This document shows, piece by piece, positions 49,803 through 61,344 of a DNA stretch of 64,000 nt (position 1 is the first letter of the stretch; every line of letters starts with the position of its first letter). This DNA is from JALOOB01 sp040766655 (GTDB taxonomy: Bacteria > Chloroflexota > Anaerolineae > CG2-30-64-16). Both the position numbers and the translations under genes were made by a program. The stretch covers positions 13,592 to 77,591 of the forward strand of contig JAXGQB010000021.1 of the NCBI GenBank assembly GCA_040766655.1, read 5' to 3'. The notes under the pieces are model-generated. The model worked only from the letters and a program-made list of their open reading frames with translations, was not told the DNA's origin and made no database searches.

Positions 49803-51596
49803 CTAGTTGGCGATCGCGCCGGCCAGTCGTTCGGCGTCCGCGACCATCTCTTCCAGTATGTTCAGACCGCCGTGCCAGAAGGCGGGGTCTTTCAGGTCTA
49901 CGCCCAGGGGCTCCACGATCGCGTGCGGCCAATCGGATCCCCCCTTGGACAGCATCCCGATGTACGCGTCGGCGAACCCGGGCCCAACCTCCTGGTACCG
50001 TGCGTACAGGGCCAGGACGAGCAGCTCGCCGAACGCATACGCATAGACGTAGCCCGGCGTGCCGATGAAGTGGGGGATGTAGCTCCACCACAGGCCGTAG
50101 TCGTCCGTCAGGGTCACGCTGTCGCCGAACATGGCGCGCTGCGACTGCAGCCAGAGCTCGCCCAGGCGCTCGGAGGTCAGCTCTCCCTCCTCGCGGCGGG
50201 CCGTGTGGATGGCGTGCTCGAAGCGGTTCATGCTGATCTGCCGGAAGGCGGTCGCGAAGGAGTCCTCGATCTTCTGCGTCAGCATGCCGAGCCGCACCGC
50301 GGCGTCTGGCTCGCCGGCCATCATGGATCGGAACACCAGCATCTCGCCGAAGACGGACGCGGTCTCCGCGGTGGTCAAGGGCGTGTCGGCCTGCAGCAGC
50401 CCCTGCACGCCGGAGAGCGTCTGGTGCACGCCGTGCCCCAGCTCGTGCGCGAGGGTCATCACGTCGCGCGGCTTCGCGTCGTAGTTCAGCAGGATGTAGG
50501 GATGGACCGACGGCACCGCGCCGTGGCTGAACGCACCGCCGTACTTGCCCGGCCGGGGCGGCGCATCGATCCAGCGCCGGTCGAAGAACCAGCCCGCGAT
50601 CTCGGCCAGCCTGGGATGGAACGCCCCATAGGCGGAGAGGACGATCTCCTTCGCCTGGTCCCAGTTGAAGTCGCGATCGGCCGCGGGCAGCGGCGCGTAG
50701 CGATCGTAGTCGTATAGCTCGGGGAGCCCCAGCAGCCGCGCCTTGAGCCGGTAATAGCGGGCCACGATGTCGTAGCGCGATGTCACCGCGTCGACCAGGG
50801 CCTGCACCGTCGCGTCGTCGACCTGGTTCCCCAGGTTGCGGCCGGTGATCCAGGTCGGGTAGGCGCGCAGGCGGTCGTCCGACGCCTTGTCTGCCAGGAT
50901 GGTGTTGAAGACGTAGGTCGTGCTGCGCCTGAGCCCCTTCAGGCCCTCCGTGAAGTTCGCGGCCGCGCGGCGGCGCACGTCGCGGTCCGCGTCGTAGAGC
51001 CGGCTCAGGATCTGGTCGCGGCTCATCTGCTCGCCGTCGAACTCGTAGCGCGCGGCCGAGTGGAGCTCGTCGAAGAAGCGCTCCCAGGCGCTGCGCCCGG
51101 TGACGGACTTCTCGGCCAGGATCTTCTCCTCCGGCTCGGTGAGCAGGTAGGGCCGATAGAGGCGCACGACCTCGAGCCAGTGCCGGTAGCGCGCCAGCTC
51201 CCGTGCGGCCATCCAGCCGGCGGCCACGTCGTCGGCCGCGTGCGCGAGCTCCAGCTCGAACCAGATCAGCTTCTGGCCCAGCCGCGAGTCGCGCTCGGTC
51301 GCGCGCTGGAGCAGGGCGCCGCGCGCGGGATCCTCGGTGTTCTGGGTCCAATAGAGCGTGGCGTAGGTGCCCGCCTTGGCCGCTCGCTCGCGCAGCGCCT
51401 CGTAGCTCCCGAGCAGCTCGGCGAGCTCCGCGGGGGAGAGGCCGGCGACGCGGCCGCGGTAGGCCGCGTCCAGCGCATCAGCCTCCGCATCCGCGGCGTC
51501 CAGGTCGACATCGAATGCCGGATCGTCCGGGCCGGCATAGAGGTCTGCCAGGTCCCAGGTGGCTTCTTCCGCGCCCGTCAGGTGTTGGGTCGTCAT
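49803..51596 (-). CDS. pepF: Oligoendopeptidase F, M3 family (copy 2)
   Basis: The 597-residue protein starts at MTTQHLTGAEEATWDLADLY, with GGAGACGAC upstream. The zinc motif is LAHELGHGVHQTLSGVQGLL (His384, Glu385, His388), with the third ligand in TTAETASVFGEMLVFR. The C-terminal substrate site is IGTPGYVYAYAFGELLVLAL. The N-terminal and C-terminal signatures differ strongly from copy 1 at 26604-28409 and match the other PepF subfamily ('pepF/M3'), so the two are old paralogues rather than a recent duplication. Confidence 0.93.
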   Translation of the reverse strand: MTTQHLTGAEEATWDLADLYAGPDDPAFDVDLDAADAEADALDAAYRGRVAGLSPAELAELLGSYEALRERAAKAGTYATLYWTQNTEDPARGALLQRATERDSRLGQKLIWFELELAHAADDVAAGWMAARELARYRHWLEVVRLYRPYLLTEPEEKILAEKSVTGRSAWERFFDELHSAARYEFDGEQMSRDQILSRLYDADRDVRRRAAANFTEGLKGLRRSTTYVFNTILADKASDDRLRAYPTWITGRNLGNQVDDATVQALVDAVTSRYDIVARYYRLKARLLGLPELYDYDRYAPLPAADRDFNWDQAKEIVLSAYGAFHPRLAEIAGWFFDRRWIDAPPRPGKYGGAFSHGAVPSVHPYILLNYDAKPRDVMTLAHELGHGVHQTLSGVQGLLQADTPLTTAETASVFGEMLVFRSMMAGEPDAAVRLGMLTQKIEDSFATAFRQISMNRFEHAIHTARREEGELTSERLGELWLQSQRAMFGDSVTLTDDYGLWWSYIPHFIGTPGYVYAYAFGELLVLALYARYQEVGPGFADAYIGMLSKGGSDWPHAIVEPLGVDLKDPAFWHGGLNILEEMVADAERLAGAIAN

Positions 51597-51746
51597 GCTG
51601 TCGTCTCCGTTAAGGACTGCGCCCGCGGAGCAACGCGGGGCGCAGGGTTGCACCCGTCAATGGTGGACATTATCCAGGGCCGCGCGCTGCGCGTCTGTAT
51701 TCGTGTGCGCATTCGGGACAGATCCGGCCTCCCGCTCGCCGGCGCC

Positions 51747-53567
51747 TCAGGCGCTGACGAAGTCGAGCTCGGGCGGCGCGTACGCGGCGGTGCGCTGCTG
51801 CCGGAACTGCTGGGTGTACAGGCGATGGTACTTGCCGTCCAGGCGGAGCAGCTCGGCGTGCGAGCCCTGCTCCACGATGCGCCCGTCCTCGATGACCAGG
51901 ATGCGATCGGCCCGCCTGATGGTCGAAAGGCGGTGTGCGATGACGAACGTCGTTCGGCCCTCCATCACCCGGTCCATGCCGCGCTGGATGAGCGCCTCGG
52001 TGACGGTGTCGACCGAGCTGGTGGCCTCGTCCATCACCAGCACCTCCGGGTTGGCCAGCACCGCGCGTGCCAGGCTGATGAGCTGTTTCTGGCCCACCGA
52101 GAGCCTGCCGCCGCCCTCGCCGACCTCGGACTTGTACTTGCCCTCGAGCCCCACGATGAAGTCATGCGCGCCCGCGATGCGCGCGGCCTCTTCGACCTCC
52201 GCGTCGGTCGCGTTCAGGCGGCCGTAGCGGATGTTCTCAAGGATCGTGCCCGAGAAGAGATGCGGCGTCTGCAGCACCACCCCGATGCGGGAATGGATGC
52301 TGTGCAGCGTGAAGTCACGGTAGTCCTGCCCGTGTATGGTGATCGATCCGGCCTTCGGCTCGTAGAAGCGGCAGACCAGGTTGACGATGGTCGATTTGCC
52401 GCCGCCGGTCGGGCCCACCAGCGCGATGGTCTCGCCCGGCTGGACGCGCAGGCTGAAGTCGGTCAGCACCGGCTTATCCGGCTCGTAGTAGAAGTCGACG
52501 TGATCGAACGCGATCTCCCCGCGGAGCGTCGGCGTGTGCCGCGCGCCCGGCCGGTTCGCAACCTCCGGCTTGGCATCGACCAGGGAGAAGGTCCGTTCCG
52601 CGGAGGCGATGGCCTGCTGCATCTCGGAGTAGACGCGCGCCAGGTCCTGCACCGGCCACATCATGAAGGTGACGTAGGAGATGAACGCCTGCAGCGAGCC
52701 GATCGACATCCCCGCAACCTCGGCGCTGAGCCCGGTGTACAGCACGATGGCGCCGACCGCGAACGCGGCGATGATCTGCACGACCGGCAGGAAGAGCGCG
52801 GACAGCCACGCGGCCCGGTAGCTGGCCCGGTACATATCGCCGGTCAGGGCGCCGAAGTCGCGCAGGTTGGCTTCCTCGCGGCCGAGCGCCTTGACGACCC
52901 GCACGCCGGTGATGTTCTGGTTGTACTCGCCCGTGATCTTCGAGTTGAGCTTGCGGACCGACCGGTACTGGCGCAGGATCCTGGTCTTGAAGTAGACCGC
53001 GGCCACCAGCAGGAGCGGGATGGTGGCCAACACCACGAGGGCGAGCTGCCAGTTCAGACGCAGCATGAAGTACATCGACGACGCGATGTTGAGGATCGCC
53101 CACGTCACATCGAGCATGCCCCACGTGACCAGCTGTGCGATACGCTCCGAGTCGGAGGTCACGCGCGACATGATCCAGCCCACCGGCGTCTTGCTGAAGT
53201 AGGAGAACGAGAGCTCCTGCAGGTGGCCGAACAGCTTCTTGCGCAGGTCGTACTGGACGCGCTCGCCCAGCACGCCGGCCAGGTAGATGAAGATGCCGCC
53301 GCCGGCCGCCTGGAGCACCATGAGCGCCGCGTAGATGATGATGATCTCGCGCAGCGCGCCCGCGTTGCGCGCCACGATGCCCTCGTCGATGATGCGTTTC
53401 GACAGGAAGGTGAACAGAGCGTCGAGGAAGCTCACCCAGGCGATAGTGACCAGGAAACCGGCCACCCAGTGCCAGTGCGGCTTGACCAGCCCGAGGATGC
53501 GACGGAATACGCCGCCGTTGAACCGGGCGTTGAAGTCTTCCTCTTCGAATTCGAATTCGTCGGCCAT
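51747..53567 (-). CDS. Heterodimeric ABC exporter, subunit with the intact catalytic Glu
   Basis: The 606-residue half-transporter starts at MADEFEFEEEDFNARFNGGV, with AGAGGA upstream. Six membrane helices occupy about 35-330 (WHWVAGFLVTIAWVSFLDAL onward). The ATPase has Walker A GPTGGGKST, signature LSVGQKQL (non-standard LSGGQ), Walker B VLVMDEATSSVDT with catalytic Glu, and H-loop AHRLST. Its partner is encoded 22 bp upstream. In known heterodimers such as TM287/288 or BmrCD, one composite site is degenerate; here LSVGQ of this subunit would complete the degenerate site of the partner. Confidence 0.92.
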   Translation of the reverse strand: MADEFEFEEEDFNARFNGGVFRRILGLVKPHWHWVAGFLVTIAWVSFLDALFTFLSKRIIDEGIVARNAGALREIIIIYAALMVLQAAGGGIFIYLAGVLGERVQYDLRKKLFGHLQELSFSYFSKTPVGWIMSRVTSDSERIAQLVTWGMLDVTWAILNIASSMYFMLRLNWQLALVVLATIPLLLVAAVYFKTRILRQYRSVRKLNSKITGEYNQNITGVRVVKALGREEANLRDFGALTGDMYRASYRAAWLSALFLPVVQIIAAFAVGAIVLYTGLSAEVAGMSIGSLQAFISYVTFMMWPVQDLARVYSEMQQAIASAERTFSLVDAKPEVANRPGARHTPTLRGEIAFDHVDFYYEPDKPVLTDFSLRVQPGETIALVGPTGGGKSTIVNLVCRFYEPKAGSITIHGQDYRDFTLHSIHSRIGVVLQTPHLFSGTILENIRYGRLNATDAEVEEAARIAGAHDFIVGLEGKYKSEVGEGGGRLSVGQKQLISLARAVLANPEVLVMDEATSSVDTVTEALIQRGMDRVMEGRTTFVIAHRLSTIRRADRILVIEDGRIVEQGSHAELLRLDGKYHRLYTQQFRQQRTAAYAPPELDFVSA

Positions 53568-53589
53568 CGAGTCCTCTTTGCCGCGGCGC

Positions 53590-55416
<1,827 letters not shown>

Positions 55417-55798
55417 CGCTGCGCTCCGCGTCCATCTCGACCCCCGTCGGGCGTGGGTCGCAAACGCACAGTGTACCACCAACTGGCGATACAAACTAAA
55501 TACGCAGGGTCGGCGTGTGGGTCGCGCGGGGGCAGCCGGATGCGTTGCGTCGACGCATGAGTGCGACATTGGGGCGCAGCAGCTCGACAGGGCGGGTGCA
55601 CACTCAGGCGGATCACCGAAAAGTAGAATTCCTTCGTTTGACAAGAAGCTCACAGGTTGGGTAAGCTAGCTGACGGATCGTGAGCCGCGTTGCCGGCGAG
55701 TCCCTCCGTGCTCAGATCGCCCGAGGCTGGTATGCCGGGCGGCGTCGGCGCTGGTTTGGGATCTTTGCCTGTGCCGGGCAGGGCTGACGCCCGGGCTG
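55417..55798. other. Intergenic region between the ABC operon and the RHS array
   Basis: About 380 bp with no gene. On the minus strand a -10-like TACACT lies about 50 bases above the ABC start; no good -35 box is present. Near 55770-55795 the sequence gccgggcagggctgacgcccgggc can form a short hairpin. Nothing marks an integrase site or an insertion sequence boundary. Confidence 0.4.
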
Positions 55799-58700
55799 TT
55801 GACACCGCTGTCCACAGGAGTCCCTCATGTCCCGACGATGTCCATCCTGGCTCCGGCTCTGGATGACCGCGTTGCTGGTGGTACAGAGCGTCCTGCCCAT
55901 CATGCCCGCTGCATACGTTCCCACCGCAGCGCGGTCGTCACGGAGACGGACGCCTCCGGCGCCAAGACCGAGCACCGCTTCTACCGCGGCATGAACGGCG
56001 ACTATACCTCGAGCGGCACGACCTACATCACGCTCAGCGACGGCAGCACGCGCGCCGACGAGAACTGGCTGCGCGGCCGGGAGGTCGAGACGCGGCGGCT
56101 GAAAGCGGACAATTCAGCCGTGACGCGCAGCGTCAATTGGCCTACCTGGACGCTGACCGCGGGCAGCGGCACGAGCGGGGCGTATTTCATCGGGACGCAG
56201 GCCGTGGAAGAGACCATCTATGGCTCGACGAACAAGACGACCCGCACCGAGACCACCTACGACGGCTACGGCAACGTTTTGACTGAAGTATTGAAGGGCG
56301 ACACGGCCACGTCCGCCGATGACCGTTACGTGCAGCACAACTACGCCTATAACACCACCGACTTCATCGTGAACACGCCGCAATGGCAGAAGCTGTACGC
56401 CGGCACCGGCGAAGCCGTCTGCACCACCTACACCAGCACCGATGTGCCGAAAGCCATCTCGGCCAGCGGTACGCCGACGATCTACTCGACCCTGGGCGTG
56501 CCGGACAGCGGGCTGGTCACCGACGTCAACGTCCTGGGCCTCAACGGCACGCACACCTACATCAACGATCTGATCTTCACCTTGATCAGCCCGACGGCCG
56601 CCCAAACCATCCTGATGAACCGTGCCTGCGGCAGCCAGGATAACTTCAACATCAGCTTCGACGATGAATCGCCCAACGCCGCAGGCACGTGGCCCTGCCC
56701 GCCCACCAACGGCGGAACCTACCGGCCCGCCGGCAGCCTGGCGACCTTCGACGGCAGCCAGCTGCAGGGGACCTGGACGTTGAAAGTGCAGGATATGTAC
56801 ACCAACGACGGCGGCAGCCTCAACGGCTGGCAGCTGCAAATCTGTCGCACGCCGCCGGCCGGGGATCCGTTAGCCTTTACCGAATACGCTTACGACGGGC
56901 AGGCGGTCGGCGCCGCGCCAGTGAAAGGCAATCCCACCCTCACGCGCGCCTACAGCCGGGTGACGCCAACCGCGGCCTACGTGGACACTACCACGGCTTA
57001 CGACACCTGGGGCCGCCCGATCACGGTGACGGATCCCAACAACCACACCACAACCACCGCTTACCACGCGTTCTACGGCTACGCCCAGAGCGTGACCAAC
57101 GCTCTGAACCAGACCAACAGCACGGTCATGGATCCTGGCTGGGGCGTTCCGACCACCGTCACCGACGCCAACGGCCGTACCACCACAGGCCAGTACGACG
57201 CGTTTGGCCGTTTGGTCAAGGTGTGGCTGCCCACTGAGCCAACCAACGGCCCGGCGAGCAAAGAGTTCGTCTATACGCCTGGCGACCGGCCCGCGTGGAT
57301 TAAGAACCGGCAACTCAACGATGTGGCAACGGGCAGCTACCTGGAGAGCTGGGGCTACTTCGACGGCTTTGGCCGCAGCCTGCAAGGTCAGGCCCCGCTG
57401 CTTAACGGCAATCGCAGCGTGTCCTCAACTGCTTATGATAGCGTCGGGCGCCCCGCCTACAGCAGTGCGTCCTACGAGGTGACGGGCGTGGCCGGCAGCG
57501 GCTATGTCACGCCGACCTGGACCAGCCTGGCAAATTACTCGTATACGACATACGATGAGCTGGGTCGCAGCCTGCGGACCGAGACCCGCACCGGCGCCAA
57601 TCAGTTGTGGGCCACCCGGACGACCTACGACGTCTGGACCACGTCGAGCTATGATGCCAACGACCACCGCCTGGATGCAGTACTCAACGCTTTCGGCCAG
57701 ACGACCCAGGTGCTTGAGTACAACAGTGACGGCACATACACGACCAATTATGCTTACGATCTGGCCGGCCGGCTGACTGGCGTTACCGATGCAGTCAGCA
57801 ACGTCACGACGATCAGCTACGATCTCCTGGGTCGCAAGATCGGCATGAGCGATCCCGACATGGGGAGCTGGCAATACGGCTACGACAGTGCCGGCAATCT
57901 GACTTCTCAGCGCGACGGGGCCAGCCGCTGGTTGTATCTGGAGTATGACGCGCTGAACCGGCTGATTCGCAAGCGCCAGGATAGCGTGAGCGGCCCCCTG
58001 CTGGCCGAGTGGCAGTACGATGCGACGGGCCAGGTCGGCCTGCTATCGAAAAGTTTGGCTTACAGCGGTGCGGGGACGACCGAGGTCTACAACGTAGCGT
58101 ATGATGCGCTGAACCGGCCGACGCAGCAGCAATACACTGCGCCCGGCGCGGGCGGCGGCGTATTCCGGTTCGACCGCAGCTACAACACGGCCGGTCAGGC
58201 GCTCAGCCTGCGCTATCCGGGCGGCAACGCCGGACAGCAGGGCGAATTGGTCACCTACGGCTACAACGCCATCGGACAGTTGAGCAGCCTGACGAGCGAA
58301 GACGGGACGCAGTACATCGCCGCGACCAGCTACAACGCGCAGGGCCAGGTCACCGAGCAGCGGATGGATGCGGGAGCGAACGGCTTCACGCGGCAGTACA
58401 CCTACAATCCGACCACCCGGCGGCTGGAGACGCTCAAGGCCGGGAAAGCGACGCCGTTCGAGGAGTTGCAGAAGCTGAGTTACACCTACGACCTGGCTGG
58501 CAACATCACCGGCATCACTGATGCGACGAACAGCAACCAAACGCAGACGTTCGGCTACGACTGGCTCGACCGGCTGACCTCCGCCGCGACGAGCGCAGTT
58601 GGCGTGGGCCAGTACAGCCACACCTACGCCTACAACGCCATCGGCAATCTCACCAGTTACAATGGCAACGTCTACACCTATGGCAGCCAGCCACACGCCG

Positions 58701-60037
58701 TTACCGGCGCGTTCGGCAACAACTACGGTTACGACGCCAACGGCAGCCAGACCAGCCGCATCATTGCCGGGACGCCCTACACCCAGACCTTCGACTATGA
58801 CAACCGACTGGTGGGCGTAGCCGGCGAGAGTGTGAGCGCCAGCTTCCTCTACGACGCTGAGGGCAACCGGGTCAAGGGAACCGTAGGCGGTGTGACCACT
58901 GTCTACCTTGCTGGATTGTATGAATACCAGAACGGTGCCGTGACGAAGTACTATGAGGGCGGGGCCATTCGCCGGGTGGGGTACGCCAGCGATAACGGGG
59001 TGTTCTACGTGCTAAGCGACCAGGTGCAGTCTGCCAGCGTGCTGGTCAACCAGAACGGGACGGTGAAGGATCGCAATTACTACTACCCGTATGGTGGGAA
59101 TCGCGGCGGGAGCGCTTTCAGCGGGATCACCACCAAACGCTTCACGGGCCAGTATCACGAGCAAGGATTGCCGGGCGGGGAGGGGCTGAGCTATTACAGC
59201 GCGCGGTGGTACGATGCTCAAGTCGGCGTGTTCGTCAGCGCAGACACGCTCGTGCCCAACCCGCTCGCGCCGCAATCGCTCAACCGGTATGCGTACGTCA
59301 GCGGGAACCCGCTGCGGTACGTGGATCCCACGGGCCACTATGAAGATGAGGGGCTGGACGGGCGCCGGTCTTACGCGACGACGAAAACCAAGACGACAAC
59401 AACTAAGCAGGCAACCATGACAATCACGGTTGTTCACAAAAAAACGATTGTAGCAACGAACACGAAAATCACTCACTACAACACGCCGGTTTACTCTCCT
59501 CAACGCGATGCGAGGGGTGAGGTCAATCCTAATCCGAATACGTGGGCAGATCGTGCTCACGGCTCACCTTACAAAGTCGGGACTGATCGCGGGTCAATCG
59601 TGGTGACGACAGACTCACAAGATGATCAACTATGGAAGTACTGGAAAGGAAAATACGGCCCTGTCATCAACACGGACACGGCGACGCTTAGTGGCAAGCC
59701 CTGTACGGGTGGAGCGCACGTGGTTTTGGGCTGCGTAATGCCGCCGCAGGAACTCGAGAATTACGAGACTGCAGAGGGCAAGAGGGTAACACTTGTCTTT
59801 GGGGCCGTAAAGTACAAGGATGGAGTATTCGTACAACGACAGAGCCAGTACTATCTCATTGAAACGAATACTCAGGCGCTCCTGGTGAACACCATTGACT
59901 CAGGTGGCGGGCTAGGCGCAAATCAGATAGATTTTTACGCGGGCCAGAGCATGGGAAACATGCCGAGATGGGAACTTGACGAAGACAACTACGTTACCGT
60001 TTGGTCCGTTGAATTCGAGCAGCGATCCAAGCCGTAG
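55799..60037 (+). CDS. RHS repeat protein with an internal P-domain and a variable C-terminus
   Basis: The open frame has 1412 codons from a TTG; the true N-terminus is uncertain. Recognisable RHS sequence begins near residue 45 (AVVTETDASGAKTEHRFYRG). Residues about 224-351 form a proprotein-convertase P-domain (GVPDSGLVTDVNVLGLNGTH, GTWTLKVQDMYTNDGGSLNG). RHS/YD repeats follow to about residue 1150 (GYDSAGNLTSQRDGASRWLY, YDALNRLIRKRQDS, YTYDLAGNITGITDA). The core ends in the conserved TKRFTGQYHEQGL, YYSARWYDAQVGVF, LNRYAYVSGNPLRYVDPTGH (end near 1182). The last 230 residues are unrelated, AT-richer and unrecognised (KVGTDRGSIVVTTDSQDDQL, SGKPCTGGAHVVLGC), as in polymorphic toxin tips. A signal peptide exists only in another frame (see 55827-55934). 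Confidence 0.88.
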   Translation: MTPLSTGVPHVPTMSILAPALDDRVAGGTERPAHHARCIRSHRSAVVTETDASGAKTEHRFYRGMNGDYTSSGTTYITLSDGSTRADENWLRGREVETRRLKADNSAVTRSVNWPTWTLTAGSGTSGAYFIGTQAVEETIYGSTNKTTRTETTYDGYGNVLTEVLKGDTATSADDRYVQHNYAYNTTDFIVNTPQWQKLYAGTGEAVCTTYTSTDVPKAISASGTPTIYSTLGVPDSGLVTDVNVLGLNGTHTYINDLIFTLISPTAAQTILMNRACGSQDNFNISFDDESPNAAGTWPCPPTNGGTYRPAGSLATFDGSQLQGTWTLKVQDMYTNDGGSLNGWQLQICRTPPAGDPLAFTEYAYDGQAVGAAPVKGNPTLTRAYSRVTPTAAYVDTTTAYDTWGRPITVTDPNNHTTTTAYHAFYGYAQSVTNALNQTNSTVMDPGWGVPTTVTDANGRTTTGQYDAFGRLVKVWLPTEPTNGPASKEFVYTPGDRPAWIKNRQLNDVATGSYLESWGYFDGFGRSLQGQAPLLNGNRSVSSTAYDSVGRPAYSSASYEVTGVAGSGYVTPTWTSLANYSYTTYDELGRSLRTETRTGANQLWATRTTYDVWTTSSYDANDHRLDAVLNAFGQTTQVLEYNSDGTYTTNYAYDLAGRLTGVTDAVSNVTTISYDLLGRKIGMSDPDMGSWQYGYDSAGNLTSQRDGASRWLYLEYDALNRLIRKRQDSVSGPLLAEWQYDATGQVGLLSKSLAYSGAGTTEVYNVAYDALNRPTQQQYTAPGAGGGVFRFDRSYNTAGQALSLRYPGGNAGQQGELVTYGYNAIGQLSSLTSEDGTQYIAATSYNAQGQVTEQRMDAGANGFTRQYTYNPTTRRLETLKAGKATPFEELQKLSYTYDLAGNITGITDATNSNQTQTFGYDWLDRLTSAATSAVGVGQYSHTYAYNAIGNLTSYNGNVYTYGSQPHAVTGAFGNNYGYDANGSQTSRIIAGTPYTQTFDYDNRLVGVAGESVSASFLYDAEGNRVKGTVGGVTTVYLAGLYEYQNGAVTKYYEGGAIRRVGYASDNGVFYVLSDQVQSASVLVNQNGTVKDRNYYYPYGGNRGGSAFSGITTKRFTGQYHEQGLPGGEGLSYYSARWYDAQVGVFVSADTLVPNPLAPQSLNRYAYVSGNPLRYVDPTGHYEDEGLDGRRSYATTKTKTTTTKQATMTITVVHKKTIVATNTKITHYNTPVYSPQRDARGEVNPNPNTWADRAHGSPYKVGTDRGSIVVTTDSQDDQLWKYWKGKYGPVINTDTATLSGKPCTGGAHVVLGCVMPPQELENYETAEGKRVTLVFGAVKYKDGVFVQRQSQYYLIETNTQALLVNTIDSGGGLGANQIDFYAGQSMGNMPRWELDEDNYVTVWSVEFEQRSKP
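55827..55934 (+). pseudogene. Out-of-frame signal peptide remnant of the RHS gene
   Basis: An ATG at 55827, preceded by CAGGAG, encodes MSRRCPSWLRLWMTALLVVQ followed by SVLPIMPAAYVPTAA: a good Sec signal peptide with a cleavage site after the Ala-rich end. The frame then runs into low-quality arginine-rich sequence and stops, while RHS sequence continues in the neighbouring frame from about 55920. A deletion with frameshift, or a sequencing error, separates export signal and body. Confidence 0.7.
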
Positions 60038-60069
60038 ACCAGGAATCCTGCAGGATAGCCGAGAAGTGC

Positions 60070-60112
60070 GCGTCTGGCGCATGCGGTTCTTCTGATCATA
60101 GGCGCCAGACGC
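60070..60112. repeat. Perfect 11-bp inverted repeat after the RHS gene
   Basis: The arms gcgtctggcgc (60070-60080) and gcgccagacgc (60102-60112) enclose 21 nt and sit in the 110-bp gap between the RHS gene and the lipoprotein gene. There is no T-run after the second arm, so this is either an attenuator-like structure or a recombination scar. Confidence 0.6.
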
Positions 60113-60146
60113 TTGATGGAATAACTTCGCAAATAGGATAGGGCAA

Positions 60147-61337
60147 ATGACACAAGCGCCATTGAACAAGATCAACGCCGTGATGGGCTTACTCATGGTT
60201 TGCGTCGTAGTAATGACGAGTTGTAGTGGACATCTACTGACATCGCCGCAGCCGTTGACGCCTACATCGTCACCCTCCGGTGTGCCTACCGCGACCAGCC
60301 TACCTTCACCGACTGTGACGTCCACCTTCACACCGAAGCCAGCAGGCACGGCGACCTTGACATCAGAGCTGACAGTGCCAGCCACGGCAAAAACCGAAGC
60401 GCCCGCACAAGCGCGGGAGTATTTGGTGTTTGTGTCGGACCAGATCTACATGGTGGATGCTCAATGCGTTCAGGAGCCGATGGGGTGCGAGCACTCCTGG
60501 ATCAGACTCACTGATACGCCAAAGCGAAGGCGTGAATTCAGAACCGTCTCCAGGGGGGTAACAGTCTCTCCTGATGGGCGGTTTCTTGCTTTTGCTTACA
60601 GCGCTGATGAGAAGGCAGATGAGGATCTTGTATACAGTGATTGGGATATATACTTTCTAGACATCCAGGAGTGCCAATCCCTGCCGCGCGGCTGTCCCCC
60701 CGAACGCTTCAAACGCCTCACAACGCAGCCGACAATGGAGACCAACCCTGCATGGTCTCCATCGGGCGACAAGATCGTTTTTGTATCCTTCGCGCCGCGT
60801 TTCCCCGAGCACCTCATGGTGATGAATGCGGATGGATCGCAGATGCGCCTTCTCGCCCTCCGCGAGAGCCGAGAACCGATTCCTGGTTTTTTTCCTTCTT
60901 GGGCGCCAGATAGCGATCATCTAGCCTACAATGAGGCGCTACAGCAATACGTGCATCCAGACCTTCGCGTTAACGTTGTCGATCTTGCTGGTTCAGAGAT
61001 CAAGCATTTAACCAACCCTGTCCATTCTGAGCCGGACAATCGGGAGGATTGGCACCCCTATTGGTCCCCGGATGGCGCCAAGATCGTCTTCACGAGACGC
61101 TATCGGGATGACAGCGATGGTATCTACCTGATTGACAGCGCAGGCGGAAAGGCGACGCGGATTGATAATCAGGAGTGTTCTTCCGCCTTGGCGTGGTCCC
61201 CCGACAGCACGCGCATCATTTGTGATGGGGAAAAAGGCACGGCGATCATGGATATCGATGGAAAGAACCTCCAGTGGCTTATGGCCCCAGAACACGCCAT
61301 CTCCGGCTTGGTTTGGATGACGATCTCAGGTTACTGA
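60147..61337 (+). CDS. Lipoprotein with TolB-like (PD40) beta-propeller, candidate immunity partner
   Basis: The 396-residue protein has a lipoprotein signal (VMGLLMVCVVVMTSC). A Thr/Pro/Ser-rich linker of about 60 residues (PQPLTPTSSPSGVPTATSLP) leads to a propeller with PD40 blades: GVTVSPDGRFLAFAYS, NPAWSPSGDKIVFVSF, FPSWAPDSDHLAYNE, HPYWSPDGAKIVFTRR, ALAWSPDSTRIICDGE. Such propellers bind proteins or glycans. The gene is visibly more AT-rich than the rest of the window and sits between an RHS tip and a displaced RHS fragment, so it probably arrived with the RHS module. An immunity function is inference from position only. Confidence 0.8.
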   Translation: MTQAPLNKINAVMGLLMVCVVVMTSCSGHLLTSPQPLTPTSSPSGVPTATSLPSPTVTSTFTPKPAGTATLTSELTVPATAKTEAPAQAREYLVFVSDQIYMVDAQCVQEPMGCEHSWIRLTDTPKRRREFRTVSRGVTVSPDGRFLAFAYSADEKADEDLVYSDWDIYFLDIQECQSLPRGCPPERFKRLTTQPTMETNPAWSPSGDKIVFVSFAPRFPEHLMVMNADGSQMRLLALRESREPIPGFFPSWAPDSDHLAYNEALQQYVHPDLRVNVVDLAGSEIKHLTNPVHSEPDNREDWHPYWSPDGAKIVFTRRYRDDSDGIYLIDSAGGKATRIDNQECSSALAWSPDSTRIICDGEKGTAIMDIDGKNLQWLMAPEHAISGLVWMTISGY

Positions 61338-61344
61338 AGCCGCC

